DNA from: Pantoea cypripedii
GTDB taxonomy: Bacteria > Pseudomonadota > Gammaproteobacteria > Enterobacterales > Enterobacteriaceae
DNA length: 64,000 nt
NCBI RefSeq assembly: GCF_011395035.1
Contig: NZ_CP024768.1
Coordinates: forward strand, 2,703,286-2,767,285
Direction: 5' to 3'
Shown here: positions 44,797 through 52,159 of the stretch, in pieces
Numbering within the stretch: position 1 is the stretch's first letter
Layout: each line of letters starts with the position of its first letter
The notes under the pieces: generated by a model
Databases searched by the model: none
Seen by the model: the letters and a program-made list of their open reading frames with translations, nothing else
Told to the model about the DNA's origin: nothing
Program-made: the position numbers and the translations under genes

Positions 44797-45354
44797 TCAC
44801 TTCATCGCTTTGGTAAGAGTGAATGCCAGGCGGCGGGCTATGGTGTTGAGGTCTTCGGATTTAACAGTGACTTCGCCAGAATGCTCGGTCTGAACTTTCT
44901 CCCTGAATGCCTGCACATTGACGTGCTTGCCAAGCAGCTCAAGGTTCTTAACCTTGTCAGGCCATTTAATTTTCTTGAGGATGTTTTCAGTCGTCGTTTC
45001 GTCGAAGTTGGTGATACTGGTATTGATATCCAGACCGCTCAGCGTGGTGCGCCAGACTTTCGGCCATTCGCTGATTGGCTTGATACCACCGTCATCATTC
45101 AGGATGTCGAGCACATCCATCTGGTCGATTTCAGCCAGGCGGCGAAGCACATAATCAGCATCGATATCCACGCGTTCGTTACGCGCAGCCTGAAGCGCTG
45201 AAATCCGCTCCTGAATGTGAGGTTTGGTGAGGTTCTCGTAACCTGTCTCTTTAGCAGTCTTCTCGCTGTACCCTGCTCGAATAGCCGCTTGAGTTGCGTT
45301 CAGGTCGATAAGGTACTCGCGACAAAACATTTCCTGCTTGTCGTTGAGCGCCAT
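44797..45354 (-). CDS. Terminase small subunit
   Basis: A 185-residue protein of the Terminase_2 type: MALNDKQEMFCREYLIDLNA, then TQAAIRAGYSEKTAKETGYE, a helix-turn-helix that recognises the packaging site, and a C-terminal helical oligomerisation part. The frame is open to 45411 but the ATG at 45354, after AGGAAAT, fits the family start. Confidence 0.87.
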   Translation of the reverse strand: MALNDKQEMFCREYLIDLNATQAAIRAGYSEKTAKETGYENLTKPHIQERISALQAARNERVDIDADYVLRRLAEIDQMDVLDILNDDGGIKPISEWPKVWRTTLSGLDINTSITNFDETTTENILKKIKWPDKVKNLELLGKHVNVQAFREKVQTEHSGEVTVKSEDLNTIARRLAFTLTKAMK

Positions 45355-45477
45355 TTTAGAATTTCCTGCTGCTTTGTCGGATATATTGCCGTGATGTAGC
45401 GATACCACCACATCAGGATTCAGAGTGTTTATTCTGTCAAAGCCACTACATGAATGGCTTTTGCAGAATTTTATAAA

Positions 45478-46092
45478 TCAATGATTACGAAAGAATGCGT
45501 AGGTGCCAATCCCATCGCGACCTAAGTTGCTTTCGATGGTGTTGTTCTCAGCACAGAGGAACCCGTTGTCATCGAACCAGCGGAGCAGGCCGTAATGAGT
45601 CCAGTACCAGATGTGTTCGTCTTTTCGGAAATGGCGGGATCTGAGTATGTGCGATGAGTCCGTGAAGATGGGGACCGATACGAATACCCATTCAGTTGCC
45701 TGCTTAATGGCATTCTCCGGGATGTCGATATGCTCCAGTACATCCCAGAATGTCAGCGCTTTGCATTTGTGAGCGTAAATGTCGTGATAGGCACCACGGT
45801 TAATCAGCCACTCGACACCACGCGGGTTAACGTCATAGCCTTTACCGTTAATTGCTTCAACGAACTGGCCGCAGCCGATACCCACATCTGTTACAGGCCC
45901 CGTATAGTATCGGCGCACCAGGTCAACGCGAGCCTGGGTAAGTTTGCGCCCCATCTCCGTGTCGGCCATCTTCTGGTATTTTGCGAAATAGTCGCCATCG
46001 TATGGCCTGTCTTTCGGTACGGGGTAATGCCCGACGCCCAACTCGGGGAAGAAAGCCAGTTCGCGCTTTACCAGCTCAGAGATGTTTCTCAT
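45478..46092 (-). CDS. Class I SAM-dependent methyltransferase (prophage cassette)
   Basis: A 204-residue protein with SAM motif I, VTDVGIGCGQFVEA (about 75-88), motif II-like GYDVNPRGVEWL, and the catalytic-region segment ALTFWDVLEHIDIPENAIKQ. This is the UbiG/Methyltransf_23 style, acting on small molecules, glycans or lipids rather than a DNA amino-MTase. The ATG at 46092 is preferred over an upstream extension (to 46251) that lies inside the GT9-like gene. The 17-base overlap with that gene suggests a common pathway. Confidence 0.68.
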   Translation of the reverse strand: MRNISELVKRELAFFPELGVGHYPVPKDRPYDGDYFAKYQKMADTEMGRKLTQARVDLVRRYYTGPVTDVGIGCGQFVEAINGKGYDVNPRGVEWLINRGAYHDIYAHKCKALTFWDVLEHIDIPENAIKQATEWVFVSVPIFTDSSHILRSRHFRKDEHIWYWTHYGLLRWFDDNGFLCAENNTIESNLGRDGIGTYAFFRNH

Positions 46093-46966
46093 CCAGCCAT
46101 CCTTTAACTTTTTCACTGAGGCCGGTAATCGTTTTGTCGCAGTTGTGATCCATTGACTGGCACATGCAGTAAACGTCCGGGTAGATGAATTTGGTGTTGG
46201 AGGTATCCATGTATCGCGGGTCGGATACCAGGTCGGGGTGATTGTTGCCACCGTGGCCGCCGAGAAGGCAGATTGTCGGTGTGCGGTATGCTGTCGCAGC
46301 TACCAGGGCGAAACTTACGCCGGTCACCACCACAGTAGAACGCTCAATCAGCGCCATCACCTGAGTAATGCTCAGTTCGCCAGAGTGGTATTTCTCATGT
46401 GCGAATGGCTCACAGTCCGGTATCCATTCTTTCTGGATGCCTGTATCGCAGGTGTCAGCAATGCTGATGCAGTGATAACCACGCTCGGCCAGTAATCGTG
46501 AGCACTGGTCAACGTAATCGTTCAGCGGTCCACGGGATTTATTGCACCACTCGTCACGCTCTGTTGTCGGGCGAATGATGACAACGGGTTTGTTATCGGG
46601 TAGCGCAATGGGTGCCGGATAGGACGGCATGTCCATTAGCGTTGATGGTTCGAAACCAAAGCAGTCTGCAAATGCCTGCATGATGCTTTTCTGTTTCAGG
46701 TCATCGTTGTTGTAGCGAGGCTGTATTACCTTGCACTTATCAGGTGGGTCACTGAATTTGACCGTGCTTTTCTGTTCATTCCGCCTTTGTGTTCTCAGGT
46801 TGCTATTTGCCCTGATGAACTTCAGGCCGGGCATATCACAGAAAAACTCTGGCAGTGGAGTCCGTACATAAACATCCTTGCCCTGCTTCAGTAGCTCCCT
46901 GATAAATGGCCTCTGGAATATCGTGTCGCCAATACCGTGATAGGTATTTACTAAAACTTTCTTCAC
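46076..46966 (-). CDS. GT9/heptosyltransferase-like protein (prophage cassette)
   Basis: A 296-residue GT-B-like protein. It starts MKKVLVNTYHGIGDTIFQRP, the opening of heptosyltransferase-type GT9 enzymes, with the C-terminal donor-site segment VVTGVSFALVAATAYRTPTI and CLLGGHGGN. Some GT9 hallmark residues (D-SG-HIA) are changed to VTGVSFALVA. It lies between the lysis cassette and the terminase, paired with a methyltransferase. It could alter host LPS or a virion glycan; the target cannot be read. Confidence 0.62.
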   Translation of the reverse strand: MKKVLVNTYHGIGDTIFQRPFIRELLKQGKDVYVRTPLPEFFCDMPGLKFIRANSNLRTQRRNEQKSTVKFSDPPDKCKVIQPRYNNDDLKQKSIMQAFADCFGFEPSTLMDMPSYPAPIALPDNKPVVIIRPTTERDEWCNKSRGPLNDYVDQCSRLLAERGYHCISIADTCDTGIQKEWIPDCEPFAHEKYHSGELSITQVMALIERSTVVVTGVSFALVAATAYRTPTICLLGGHGGNNHPDLVSDPRYMDTSNTKFIYPDVYCMCQSMDHNCDKTITGLSEKVKGWLDEKHL

Positions 46967-47172
46967 TTCTCTGTCTCTCCAGCGTCACGACTCGAACCGG
47001 CCACATCGTCGTTCATGCGATGAAAGGGAAATCCAGCGAGTGGCTGGCAAAACCTTGCCTGCTCCTTTTGCTTACTGATGCGCTGGTACAGGGAGGTTCA
47101 CCGCGATGCGGCCTGTAGGTCACGGCTAACATCAGGGCATGCACGGGAGGATCGGCCCGTTCGGGGAAGGCG
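46967..47172. other. Unassigned 206-base stretch in the late region
   Basis: No convincing gene. A 65-codon minus-strand frame (47013-47210) overlaps the 55-residue gene and has odd composition. The plus strand contains CGACTCGAACCGGCCAC, like a reversed tRNA T-arm, but no partner arm is found. It may hold a structured RNA or be a recombination boundary beside the MTase/GT9 cassette. Confidence 0.3.
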
Positions 47173-47340
47173 TTACTCGGTGGCGGCCTGTTCCGTTGCA
47201 ACATCAGCAACGATGTCGGTGATTTCCAGCACTGGCGCGTTCTCTGCCAGATATTTGGTAACCACAGCTGCTTTCAGGTCGTCGTTTTTGTTTACGATGG
47301 CTACAACTTCAGCCGAAGTAAGTGATACGGTCGTGGTCAT
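47173..47340 (-). CDS. Small late protein, 55 residues
   Basis: Starts at ATG 47340 after AAGGAAACAGAA and encodes MTTTVSLTSAEVVAIVNKND, then DDLKAAVVTKYLAENAPVLE. An acidic, helical protein with no membrane segment. Type unknown. The good ribosome-binding site and place in the lysis-end cluster support it as real. Confidence 0.6.
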   Translation of the reverse strand: MTTTVSLTSAEVVAIVNKNDDLKAAVVTKYLAENAPVLEITDIVADVATEQAATE

Positions 47341-47371
47341 TTCTGTTTCCTTGGTGCTGGGGAATGAAAAA

Positions 47372-47518
47372 TTAAGCCGAGGTGTTACCCGCTGATGCAG
47401 CAGCCGCTGCGGCCACTTTCTTCTGAAACCAGTTGCGGATGGTCACCCAGCCACCACAGACCAGAACGAGAGTTGAAATCACGGCGGAGTACCACGCCAG
47501 AATGTCGGTGAGAGTCAT
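47372..47518 (-). CDS. Small single-span membrane protein after Rz
   Basis: 48 residues: MTLTDILAWYSAVISTLVLV begins a single transmembrane helix, followed by a cytoplasmic tail, FQKKVAAAAAASAGN. The ATG at 47518 overlaps the Rz stop (ATGA). A second holin or a regulator of lysis is possible; no family assigned. Confidence 0.6.
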   Translation of the reverse strand: MTLTDILAWYSAVISTLVLVCGGWVTIRNWFQKKVAAAAAASAGNTSA

Positions 47519-48063
47519 TTCTTTTCTCCGGGGTTTGAATTTGCATCGCCAGCAATGACGCCAGCTTTCTGAAGTGATCTGATGTAACCCTGCAAGTAAT
47601 CTATTTTTGCCTGGTCACTGATGATTCCGGCGCGGATGTCGAGAACAGACTGTCCAGCGTTTGCAGTGAGGTTGATTTTGGCTGCATCGCCCATGCTGCC
47701 GGTGCTGGTTGCTGAGTCTGTGCCGGGCTTGCAATTTGTGACGGCTTTGGCGTCGAGCTGCACGCGACTATTACCAGAGGCAACAGAACGACGCAGAGCT
47801 TCGTTTTCCTGCAACGCATCGGTGAGTTCTCCGGTGATTTTCTTATCGAGTGCGGCAACGGATGCCTGAACGCCGTTAAGTCCGTCGATGGCTTTCGACA
47901 GGTTTTCAGCTGCCTTGTCACTGATGGATTTCAGCTCGTTAGCCTGGGTGAGCTTCAGCTCTGAAATCTGGTTCGATTTAACCAGGTTATTGCCGAAGGC
48001 ACCGATTACGACGCCAGCCCCAACTGCTATTGCGAACAGAAACGTGCTGGCTGATGTGCTCAT
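47515..48063 (-). CDS. Rz-like inner-membrane spanin subunit
   Basis: 182 residues with an N-terminal signal anchor (ASTFLFAIAVGAGVVIGAFG) and a long coiled-coil periplasmic region (ELKLTQANELKSISDKAAEN). With the nested lipoprotein at 47601-47819 it has the i-spanin/o-spanin arrangement that fuses inner and outer membranes at the end of lysis. The ATG at 48063 overlaps the endolysin stop (ATGA); an upstream start at 48081 is less likely. Confidence 0.75.
   Translation of the reverse strand: MSTSASTFLFAIAVGAGVVIGAFGNNLVKSNQISELKLTQANELKSISDKAAENLSKAIDGLNGVQASVAALDKKITGELTDALQENEALRRSVASGNSRVQLDAKAVTNCKPGTDSATSTGSMGDAAKINLTANAGQSVLDIRAGIISDQAKIDYLQGYIRSLQKAGVIAGDANSNPGEKK
47601..47819 (-). 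CDS. Rz1-like outer-membrane spanin lipoprotein, nested in Rz
   Basis: In another frame wholly inside the Rz gene, ATG at 47819 after GGAGAAC starts a 72-residue protein, MRCRKTKLCVVLLPLVIVAC, with a lipoprotein signal peptide and lipobox IVAC (Cys20). A proline-rich segment (PKPSQIASPAQTQQPAPAAW) follows, typical of Rz1. Nesting, lipobox and proline content together are diagnostic for an o-spanin. Confidence 0.82.
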   Translation of the reverse strand: MRCRKTKLCVVLLPLVIVACSSTPKPSQIASPAQTQQPAPAAWAMQPKSTSLQTLDSLFSTSAPESSVTRQK

Positions 48064-48608
48064 TGGTCCGCCTTCAGGCACAGCGCCTTTTCTTTGTCGC
48101 GACGGGCAACGAGTCCGGGCAATTTCTTCCCGCCAGAATTGACGAAATCAGGCAGGTGGTTGCACATCATCGTCCAGTTACCGGCCTGAGCGTATTTGTG
48201 TATTGAGGTTTCAAACCAACCTTTTCGCGCAGGGCTGTAATATTTCTGAAGGCCATCACATCCAACGTTGAAGACAGCACTGGTCATCGCGCTGAATGCG
48301 TTATCGGACATTGAGCGACCACGGAAGCTACGGTTAACGCAGTCTTCCGCAATGCTGATGTTCTTTTCCCAGTCCTTGGCGATCTGTTCGTCAGTCTTGC
48401 CCGACCAGACGTTGTGCGTGTTGCCAATGCCATCGGTCAGCACGCCAGCCGGGCACACATAAGGATCACGCCGACAGCTTTCAGCATTTCCGATAAGCTC
48501 AAGTCCAGCCTGGTTGGTTCGCACATTACCGGACGTCACCACAATGGCAATGATTGCCGACACCGAACACACCACGGAGCCAGCTTTAGCAATCTTCTTA
48601 ATGGACAT
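48060..48608 (-). CDS. SAR endolysin (lysozyme, P21 R-like)
   Basis: 182 residues. An N-terminal signal-anchor-release helix (AGSVVCSVSAIIAIVVTSG) is weakly hydrophobic, as in SAR endolysins. The catalytic region is IGNAESCRRDPYVCPAGVLT, then DGIGNT, with Glu, Cys/Asp and Thr of the E-8aa-D/C-5aa-T glycoside hydrolase 24 motif. Start chosen at ATG 48608 (MSIKKIAKAG); it overlaps the holin end by 11 bases. A cysteine within the SAR helix suggests disulfide-controlled activation as in P1/P21 relatives; that is inference. Confidence 0.85.
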   Translation of the reverse strand: MSIKKIAKAGSVVCSVSAIIAIVVTSGNVRTNQAGLELIGNAESCRRDPYVCPAGVLTDGIGNTHNVWSGKTDEQIAKDWEKNISIAEDCVNRSFRGRSMSDNAFSAMTSAVFNVGCDGLQKYYSPARKGWFETSIHKYAQAGNWTMMCNHLPDFVNSGGKKLPGLVARRDKEKALCLKADQ

Positions 48609-48828
48609 CGTTCTGCGCTTCACGTTTGGCTTTGCTGATCCGGTCCCATACGCCGAAGCCTACAGTCGTTAACCAGCCAAGGATTGATATGATCAACGTC
48701 CCTATGACACCTATCGCCGTCCATTGCTGAGGGGTATACGAATTAAGCAGGTCGCCAAGCCAGTAGAAAAAACCGGTGTACGTGACCGCTTTTGTACCCA
48801 ACGCGATTTTGTCTGGCATAGTTTTCAT
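48598..48828 (-). CDS. Pinholin (P21 S-like), dual-start
   Basis: 76 residues with two transmembrane segments (about 15-33 and 36-60: QQWTAIGVIGTLIISILGWL). It begins MKTM, so translation from Met1 would give an antiholin with an extra Lys and from Met4 the active holin, the arrangement known for S21. The frame extends to 48933, but AGGTGA before 48828 supports this start. It is the first gene of the lysis cassette and pairs with the SAR endolysin. Confidence 0.83.
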   Translation of the reverse strand: MKTMPDKIALGTKAVTYTGFFYWLGDLLNSYTPQQWTAIGVIGTLIISILGWLTTVGFGVWDRISKAKREAQNDVH

Positions 48829-48935
48829 CTCATCACCTCGCTTGTTAGCGGCGGTGCTGTCTGTGGTCTCAAAGAAAAGTGCGCAACGCCACGTCGTTAC
48901 AAGGAGTAAGTGAGCAGTGATTGGCGAGCGCAAAT

Positions 48936-48963
48936 AAAAAAGGGGCCGCTCAATGGCGACCCC
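48936..48963 (-). terminator. Second of two tandem terminators between the Q-like gene and holin
   Basis: On the minus strand GGGGTCGC / GCGGCCCC pair (one G-T) around a six-base loop, followed by T6. Together with the next hairpin upstream it forms a double block ahead of the lysis genes, as expected of the tR' position overcome by a Q-type antiterminator. Confidence 0.72.
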
Positions 48964-48987
48964 TGAAATTTGTAGGATTTAGAATGC

Positions 48988-49030
48988 AAAAAAGCTGCCG
49001 GTGCATTCCTAAGAACACTTACGGCAGCTT
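48988..49030 (-). terminator. First of two tandem terminators (candidate tR')
   Basis: On the minus strand AAGCTGCCG / CGGCAGCTT form a perfect 9-bp stem with a 21-base loop, followed by T6. It begins five bases after the stop of the Q-like gene. A clear pR' promoter could not be picked out; it should lie at the 3' end of the Q-like gene or between the hairpins. Confidence 0.72.
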
Positions 49031-49034
49031 ACCT

Positions 49035-49562
49035 TTAAATTGTGGCTAAATGGCTAACAGAAGTCAACATGTTATTTGCAGAATGCTTAACTTTCGATAC
49101 GCGTTTGCGATCGTTAAAGGCATTTTGCAGCGGCTGGTACAAAATGAACAAACTAGCGTTGAGAATCTCATCTACCTCATTCCTGCACGTAGCGAATGAC
49201 GGCTTTCTGAAACTCTCTCCACTTCTGCCGGACATTTTGCGGGGACTTGCGACCTTGTGATAGTAAGATGCAATTGCACGCTTGGATGAGCCGTGTGCGT
49301 AGTAACTGAGCAGGATGCCATAGGCTTTTTTATCGATAGACATGACGGAGTCCACGACCTGAGAAATCAAGAGTCCGTCATCATCGTTGCACATTGGCCT
49401 GGTTGTGTAGGGTTGCGGCTCAACGGTAGCCATGAAGTGCGCTATCATGCTGCTTTGCCGCTTCTCCAGCCTTCCGCTATAGACCCATGCACCCCATAAT
49501 TCCATCCACCCATTAATCCAGTCGTGCTGGCCTTTATCGAGATTCAGCTCTCTTACCGACAT
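49035..49562 (-). CDS. DUF1133-type, probable late antiterminator (Q-like)
   Basis: 175 residues: MSVRELNLDKGQHDWINGWM, then ELWGAWVYSGRLEKRQSSMI, matching DUF1133, a family that occupies the Q position in many lambdoid prophages. The C-terminus is basic with an HTH-like region (KRAIASYYHKVASPRKMSGR). The ATG at 49562 has a near-perfect AGGAGG. It probably drives late transcription through the tandem terminators just downstream. Confidence 0.68.
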   Translation of the reverse strand: MSVRELNLDKGQHDWINGWMELWGAWVYSGRLEKRQSSMIAHFMATVEPQPYTTRPMCNDDDGLLISQVVDSVMSIDKKAYGILLSYYAHGSSKRAIASYYHKVASPRKMSGRSGESFRKPSFATCRNEVDEILNASLFILYQPLQNAFNDRKRVSKVKHSANNMLTSVSHLATI

Positions 49563-49708
49563 TTCTTCTTCCTCCTGGGTGATAAATCCCACGATTGAAC
49601 ATGAGTTGGCTGGGGTTCTGGTTTGATGGGGGTGAAGTGGGTGAGAAGTTTGGTTAGCCAGGCGTTTACCATGCTGCGTGCTCTCCCGTTCCGCCGCAGT
49701 GCTGACAT
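49553..49708 (-). CDS. Small basic protein overlapping the Q-like gene start
   Basis: 51 residues, MSALRRNGRARSMVNAWLTK, then LLTHFTPIKPEPQPTH and RRKKKCR at the end. ATG 49708 follows AGGAAACC. The stop overlaps the start of the Q-like gene by ten bases, and the front overlaps the zinc-finger gene by 43 bases. Plausible as a coupled small gene; a chance frame cannot be excluded. Confidence 0.45.
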   Translation of the reverse strand: MSALRRNGRARSMVNAWLTKLLTHFTPIKPEPQPTHVQSWDLSPRRKKKCR

Positions 49709-49866
49709 GGTTTCCTCACGATCTCGCCCGTTCCTGCATTGTTGAATATCGGGTAACAGCTTATGGTCCCTCTGCCAAAACAGATTGAGCATTTCACTTT
49801 TGGCGTGAACCTATTTCTCGCCATGGTTTTTCTGGCGTTATCCAGTACTTCTTCAATGGTCATCAT
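49666..49866 (-). CDS. Small DnaJ-type zinc-finger protein of the nin region
   Basis: 66 residues with two CxxC-G motifs: VKCSICFGRGTISC and KPCQHCGGTGEHAAW, the pattern of the DnaJ cysteine-rich zinc domain. Small proteins of this type are common downstream of ninG in lambdoid phages. Start overlaps the NinG stop. Function unknown. Confidence 0.7.
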   Translation of the reverse strand: MMTIEEVLDNARKTMARNRFTPKVKCSICFGRGTISCYPIFNNAGTGEIVRKPCQHCGGTGEHAAW

Positions 49867-50495
49867 GCTGCCTGCTCCATTTGCCGTTTGCGTAGCTTTT
49901 CGTAATGACGTGCCCGGCGCGTGAATATGGCCTTCACCCGCTTCAGGTAGTCGATGTTGAATTTTCGTGGTTCGTTGTCAGCCTCAAGCCGTTCAACTCT
50001 CTCCAGGCTAATGCGCTCAATAAGCCGGATACGGAACTCCACAGCGTTGCCACTGAGTTGCCGGTTGCAGCGGGTGCACGCCGCATGGACATTGAACACG
50101 TTAAATCTGAGGTGAGATGCTGCACCGCGAGAGCGGTAATGGCTGGCGTCTACTGCGCTGCCGGTGAGGTAATTGCTGTTGCTGATGAGAACGCCGCCGC
50201 AACTGGCGCATTCTCTGCCCAAATCACGGAACCGGATGTACCTGTTAAACGCTGCCTGAGCCTCTTTCTGCCATTCTGCTAAACCCTTTAACGCTTCCCT
50301 TCTCTGCCGTAAATCATCGCGCTGTAGCTTGTCCTGCTTCCTCTGTTCACGCGCAGCATTACGCTCATCAACCTTTTTGTTGAAGGCTATTGCGCATTTG
50401 AAGTTGTGGCAGACTTTCTGAAGAGAACTTCGGGGGATGTATTGGGTGGAGCAGATGGGGCAGGTCTTAGGCTTGGGCGTTTTGCCTTTAGCCAT
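49863..50495 (-). CDS. ninG: NinG (Rap) recombination protein
   Basis: 210 residues. Cys-rich N-terminus, KTCPICSTQYIPRSSLQKVC, the conserved REQRKQDKLQRDD helix, then the nuclease-type centre ECASCGGVLISNSNYLTGSA and DASHYRSRGAASHLRFNVFN VHAACTRCNR. Lambda NinG/Rap is a Holliday-junction/D-loop endonuclease in phage recombination. Length (about 204 in lambda) fits. Confidence 0.9.
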   Translation of the reverse strand: MAKGKTPKPKTCPICSTQYIPRSSLQKVCHNFKCAIAFNKKVDERNAAREQRKQDKLQRDDLRQRREALKGLAEWQKEAQAAFNRYIRFRDLGRECASCGGVLISNSNYLTGSAVDASHYRSRGAASHLRFNVFNVHAACTRCNRQLSGNAVEFRIRLIERISLERVERLEADNEPRKFNIDYLKRVKAIFTRRARHYEKLRKRQMEQAA

Positions 50496-51015
50496 TGGCG
50501 ACCTCCTGTGCTTCAGTATTCACCGGCAGACCGTCATAGATTTCCTTCAGGTGCCCGCGAATATCCATGCGTCGCAGTGCGCTGAACATCATGTCGCACT
50601 CAGCCTGCTTGTTTCCCCTGAATGGTTTTGATTCCTCATTCACCCAGGACCAGTTGGCAGGCCAGCCATAAACCTTCTTCACCCGTCCTTTCACCACATG
50701 AAGCAATCCCCAGCCATCAGGTAAATCAGCAACCTCCACGACGCCTGGTTCACTGATAAAAAATCGCCAGTCCCCCATTCCCTTCTCGGGGTCGATGCGG
50801 AATGGCTTTTTACGGTCTGCCAGCAAATCAGCGCGTGAGCATTTGACCTCTACCAGGCATGACGCACCATTGCGGAAACCAATAGCGTCAGGCTGCTCTC
50901 CGTATGCGGTCCATGCGCGGAACTTGTCGTGAAATGCCACCTTGAATCCATTGTTTTGCAGGAAGCGGCAGGCGATATCGCAAAGCTCATCGTGAGATAG
51001 TTTTTCCTCAGCCAT
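50488..51015 (-). CDS. PD-(D/E)XK nuclease-like protein of the nin region
   Basis: 175 residues. The segment EQPDAIGFRNGASCLVEVKC has the PD-x(n)-ExK arrangement of the PD-(D/E)XK nuclease fold (Asp, Glu and Lys), with a helical N-terminus before it. The family resembles MmcB-like or VRR-type nucleases by motif only. It overlaps ninG by eight bases. Likely role in phage DNA repair, recombination or host DNA attack. Confidence 0.6.
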   Translation of the reverse strand: MAEEKLSHDELCDIACRFLQNNGFKVAFHDKFRAWTAYGEQPDAIGFRNGASCLVEVKCSRADLLADRKKPFRIDPEKGMGDWRFFISEPGVVEVADLPDGWGLLHVVKGRVKKVYGWPANWSWVNEESKPFRGNKQAECDMMFSALRRMDIRGHLKEIYDGLPVNTEAQEVANG

Positions 51016-51235
51016 TGGCTTCTTCTCCTATCAAATTCCACAGACTGTTTTTCTTCCATCCACGTTCTCCCGTTGGTTCCCGCTCTGAATAGGGCAACAA
51101 CGCGCTCACAATCCACAGGCGCGGATCCGTTGCGAGGGTCTTTCTGGTCTGGATGTTTCGGGAGGCGTAAGAGGCGAGGAGTTCGTTTGCTGTTTCAGTG
51201 TTAAGGGGTTCGTGGCAATACCAGCTATATCTCAT
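51008..51235 (-). CDS. Hypothetical nin-region protein, 75 residues
   Basis: MRYSWYCHEPLNTETANELL start and WKKNSLWNLIGEEANG end. ATG 51235 follows GGGAGGGAAGCC. Overlaps both neighbours by 8 and 11 bases. Family not recognised. Confidence 0.6.
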   Translation of the reverse strand: MRYSWYCHEPLNTETANELLASYASRNIQTRKTLATDPRLWIVSALLPYSEREPTGERGWKKNSLWNLIGEEANG

Positions 51236-51572
51236 TGGCTTCCCTCCCCTGCCTGATTAGCCGGTCAAACTCCTGAACTGGACTATGGCGGCACTCTTCG
51301 AAAACCGTATTCACAGAATCCTTTCGTGGTTTCTGGAAATTTTCCTGGCGCACTCTGGCAGGTTTGCCATCCATGTAGCCTACTCTCAGTCTGCAAACAT
51401 GGTCGTGGTTATGACCCTGGCGACTAACGATTCCGGCTGTCACCATTTTTGACAGCATCCCCATTGATGAGCATCGAAGAAATCCTAATGTCTCAATGTG
51501 GTTGTGTATCTGAGTTGATGTGGCATGACCTTGCTCTTTCAGGTACTTGATAATCTCTTCGCGTATCATCAT
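51225..51572 (-). CDS. Winged-helix-like protein
   Basis: 115 residues. The first 55 (REEIIKYLKEQGHATSTQIH, then SSMGMLSKMVTAGIVSRQG) look like a winged helix-turn-helix; the rest is basic and unstructured-looking. It overlaps the end of the MT-A70 gene (ATGATG). A small regulator is plausible. Confidence 0.58.
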   Translation of the reverse strand: MMIREEIIKYLKEQGHATSTQIHNHIETLGFLRCSSMGMLSKMVTAGIVSRQGHNHDHVCRLRVGYMDGKPARVRQENFQKPRKDSVNTVFEECRHSPVQEFDRLIRQGREANEI

Positions 51573-52159
51573 GCTGCGCTCCTGTTCTCTTTGATGCTGG
51601 CAATGCCCGGCAACAGATCAAACGCGTTATCACACTGATTGCCCCACATATCCCATCCTGAAACGCTGTCCCGGCTGAATAACTCGCAACGCGGAACGTC
51701 ACCCAGCAGCCTGACGAGCAGATCCCTGAACTCTGGAGGCTTGGCGCTGTGCTCCATACGGGGAGCTGTAAGGTGCTGGCAGATTGACGCATCCAGTCGC
51801 TGTGGCAATTTACCGCGAACGGCAAACAGGCAGTCCTCGCTATTGGCGCGAGTCATATGGCCCATGCCGATCGCACTATTACCCTTGTGTTTGTTGGTTT
51901 TGTGCCAGGTGAATCCCTTCATGGTCATCAGCCGGAATCCCCAGGCATCCATTACTTTGAGGGCTTCAAGCGGCTGCGTTGGTACCCACCACATAGCCAG
52001 GAGGCACGAGGCAGGATCTGCCAGGCCCCACACTGGCAACCGACTAATGTCTGCCACGCTCATGGTTTGGTATTTATGCCCGGCACCACGCTTGCCATCG
52101 TCGGCTTTATCGCGATATGTCCAGGGTGGATCCGCATAAATCAACGTGTATTTTTTCAT
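51569..52159 (-). CDS. MT-A70-family DNA N6-adenine methyltransferase
   Basis: 196 residues with the catalytic DPPW at 10-13 (LIYADPPWTYRDKADDGKRG) and the C-terminal SAM-binding region ELFSRDSVSGWDMWGNQCDN. Phage MT-A70 enzymes methylate adenine in DNA and can protect phage DNA from host restriction. A solitary enzyme with no nuclease beside it. Overlaps ninB by four bases. Confidence 0.85.
   Translation of the reverse strand: MKKYTLIYADPPWTYRDKADDGKRGAGHKYQTMSVADISRLPVWGLADPASCLLAMWWVPTQPLEALKVMDAWGFRLMTMKGFTWHKTNKHKGNSAIGMGHMTRANSEDCLFAVRGKLPQRLDASICQHLTAPRMEHSAKPPEFRDLLVRLLGDVPRCELFSRDSVSGWDMWGNQCDNAFDLLPGIASIKENRSAA

Noticed and set aside
46985..47010. Possible tRNA on the minus strand, from a GTTCGAGTC motif
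   Set aside because: The T-stem cannot pair, and no acceptor or anticodon arms are found at the right distance.
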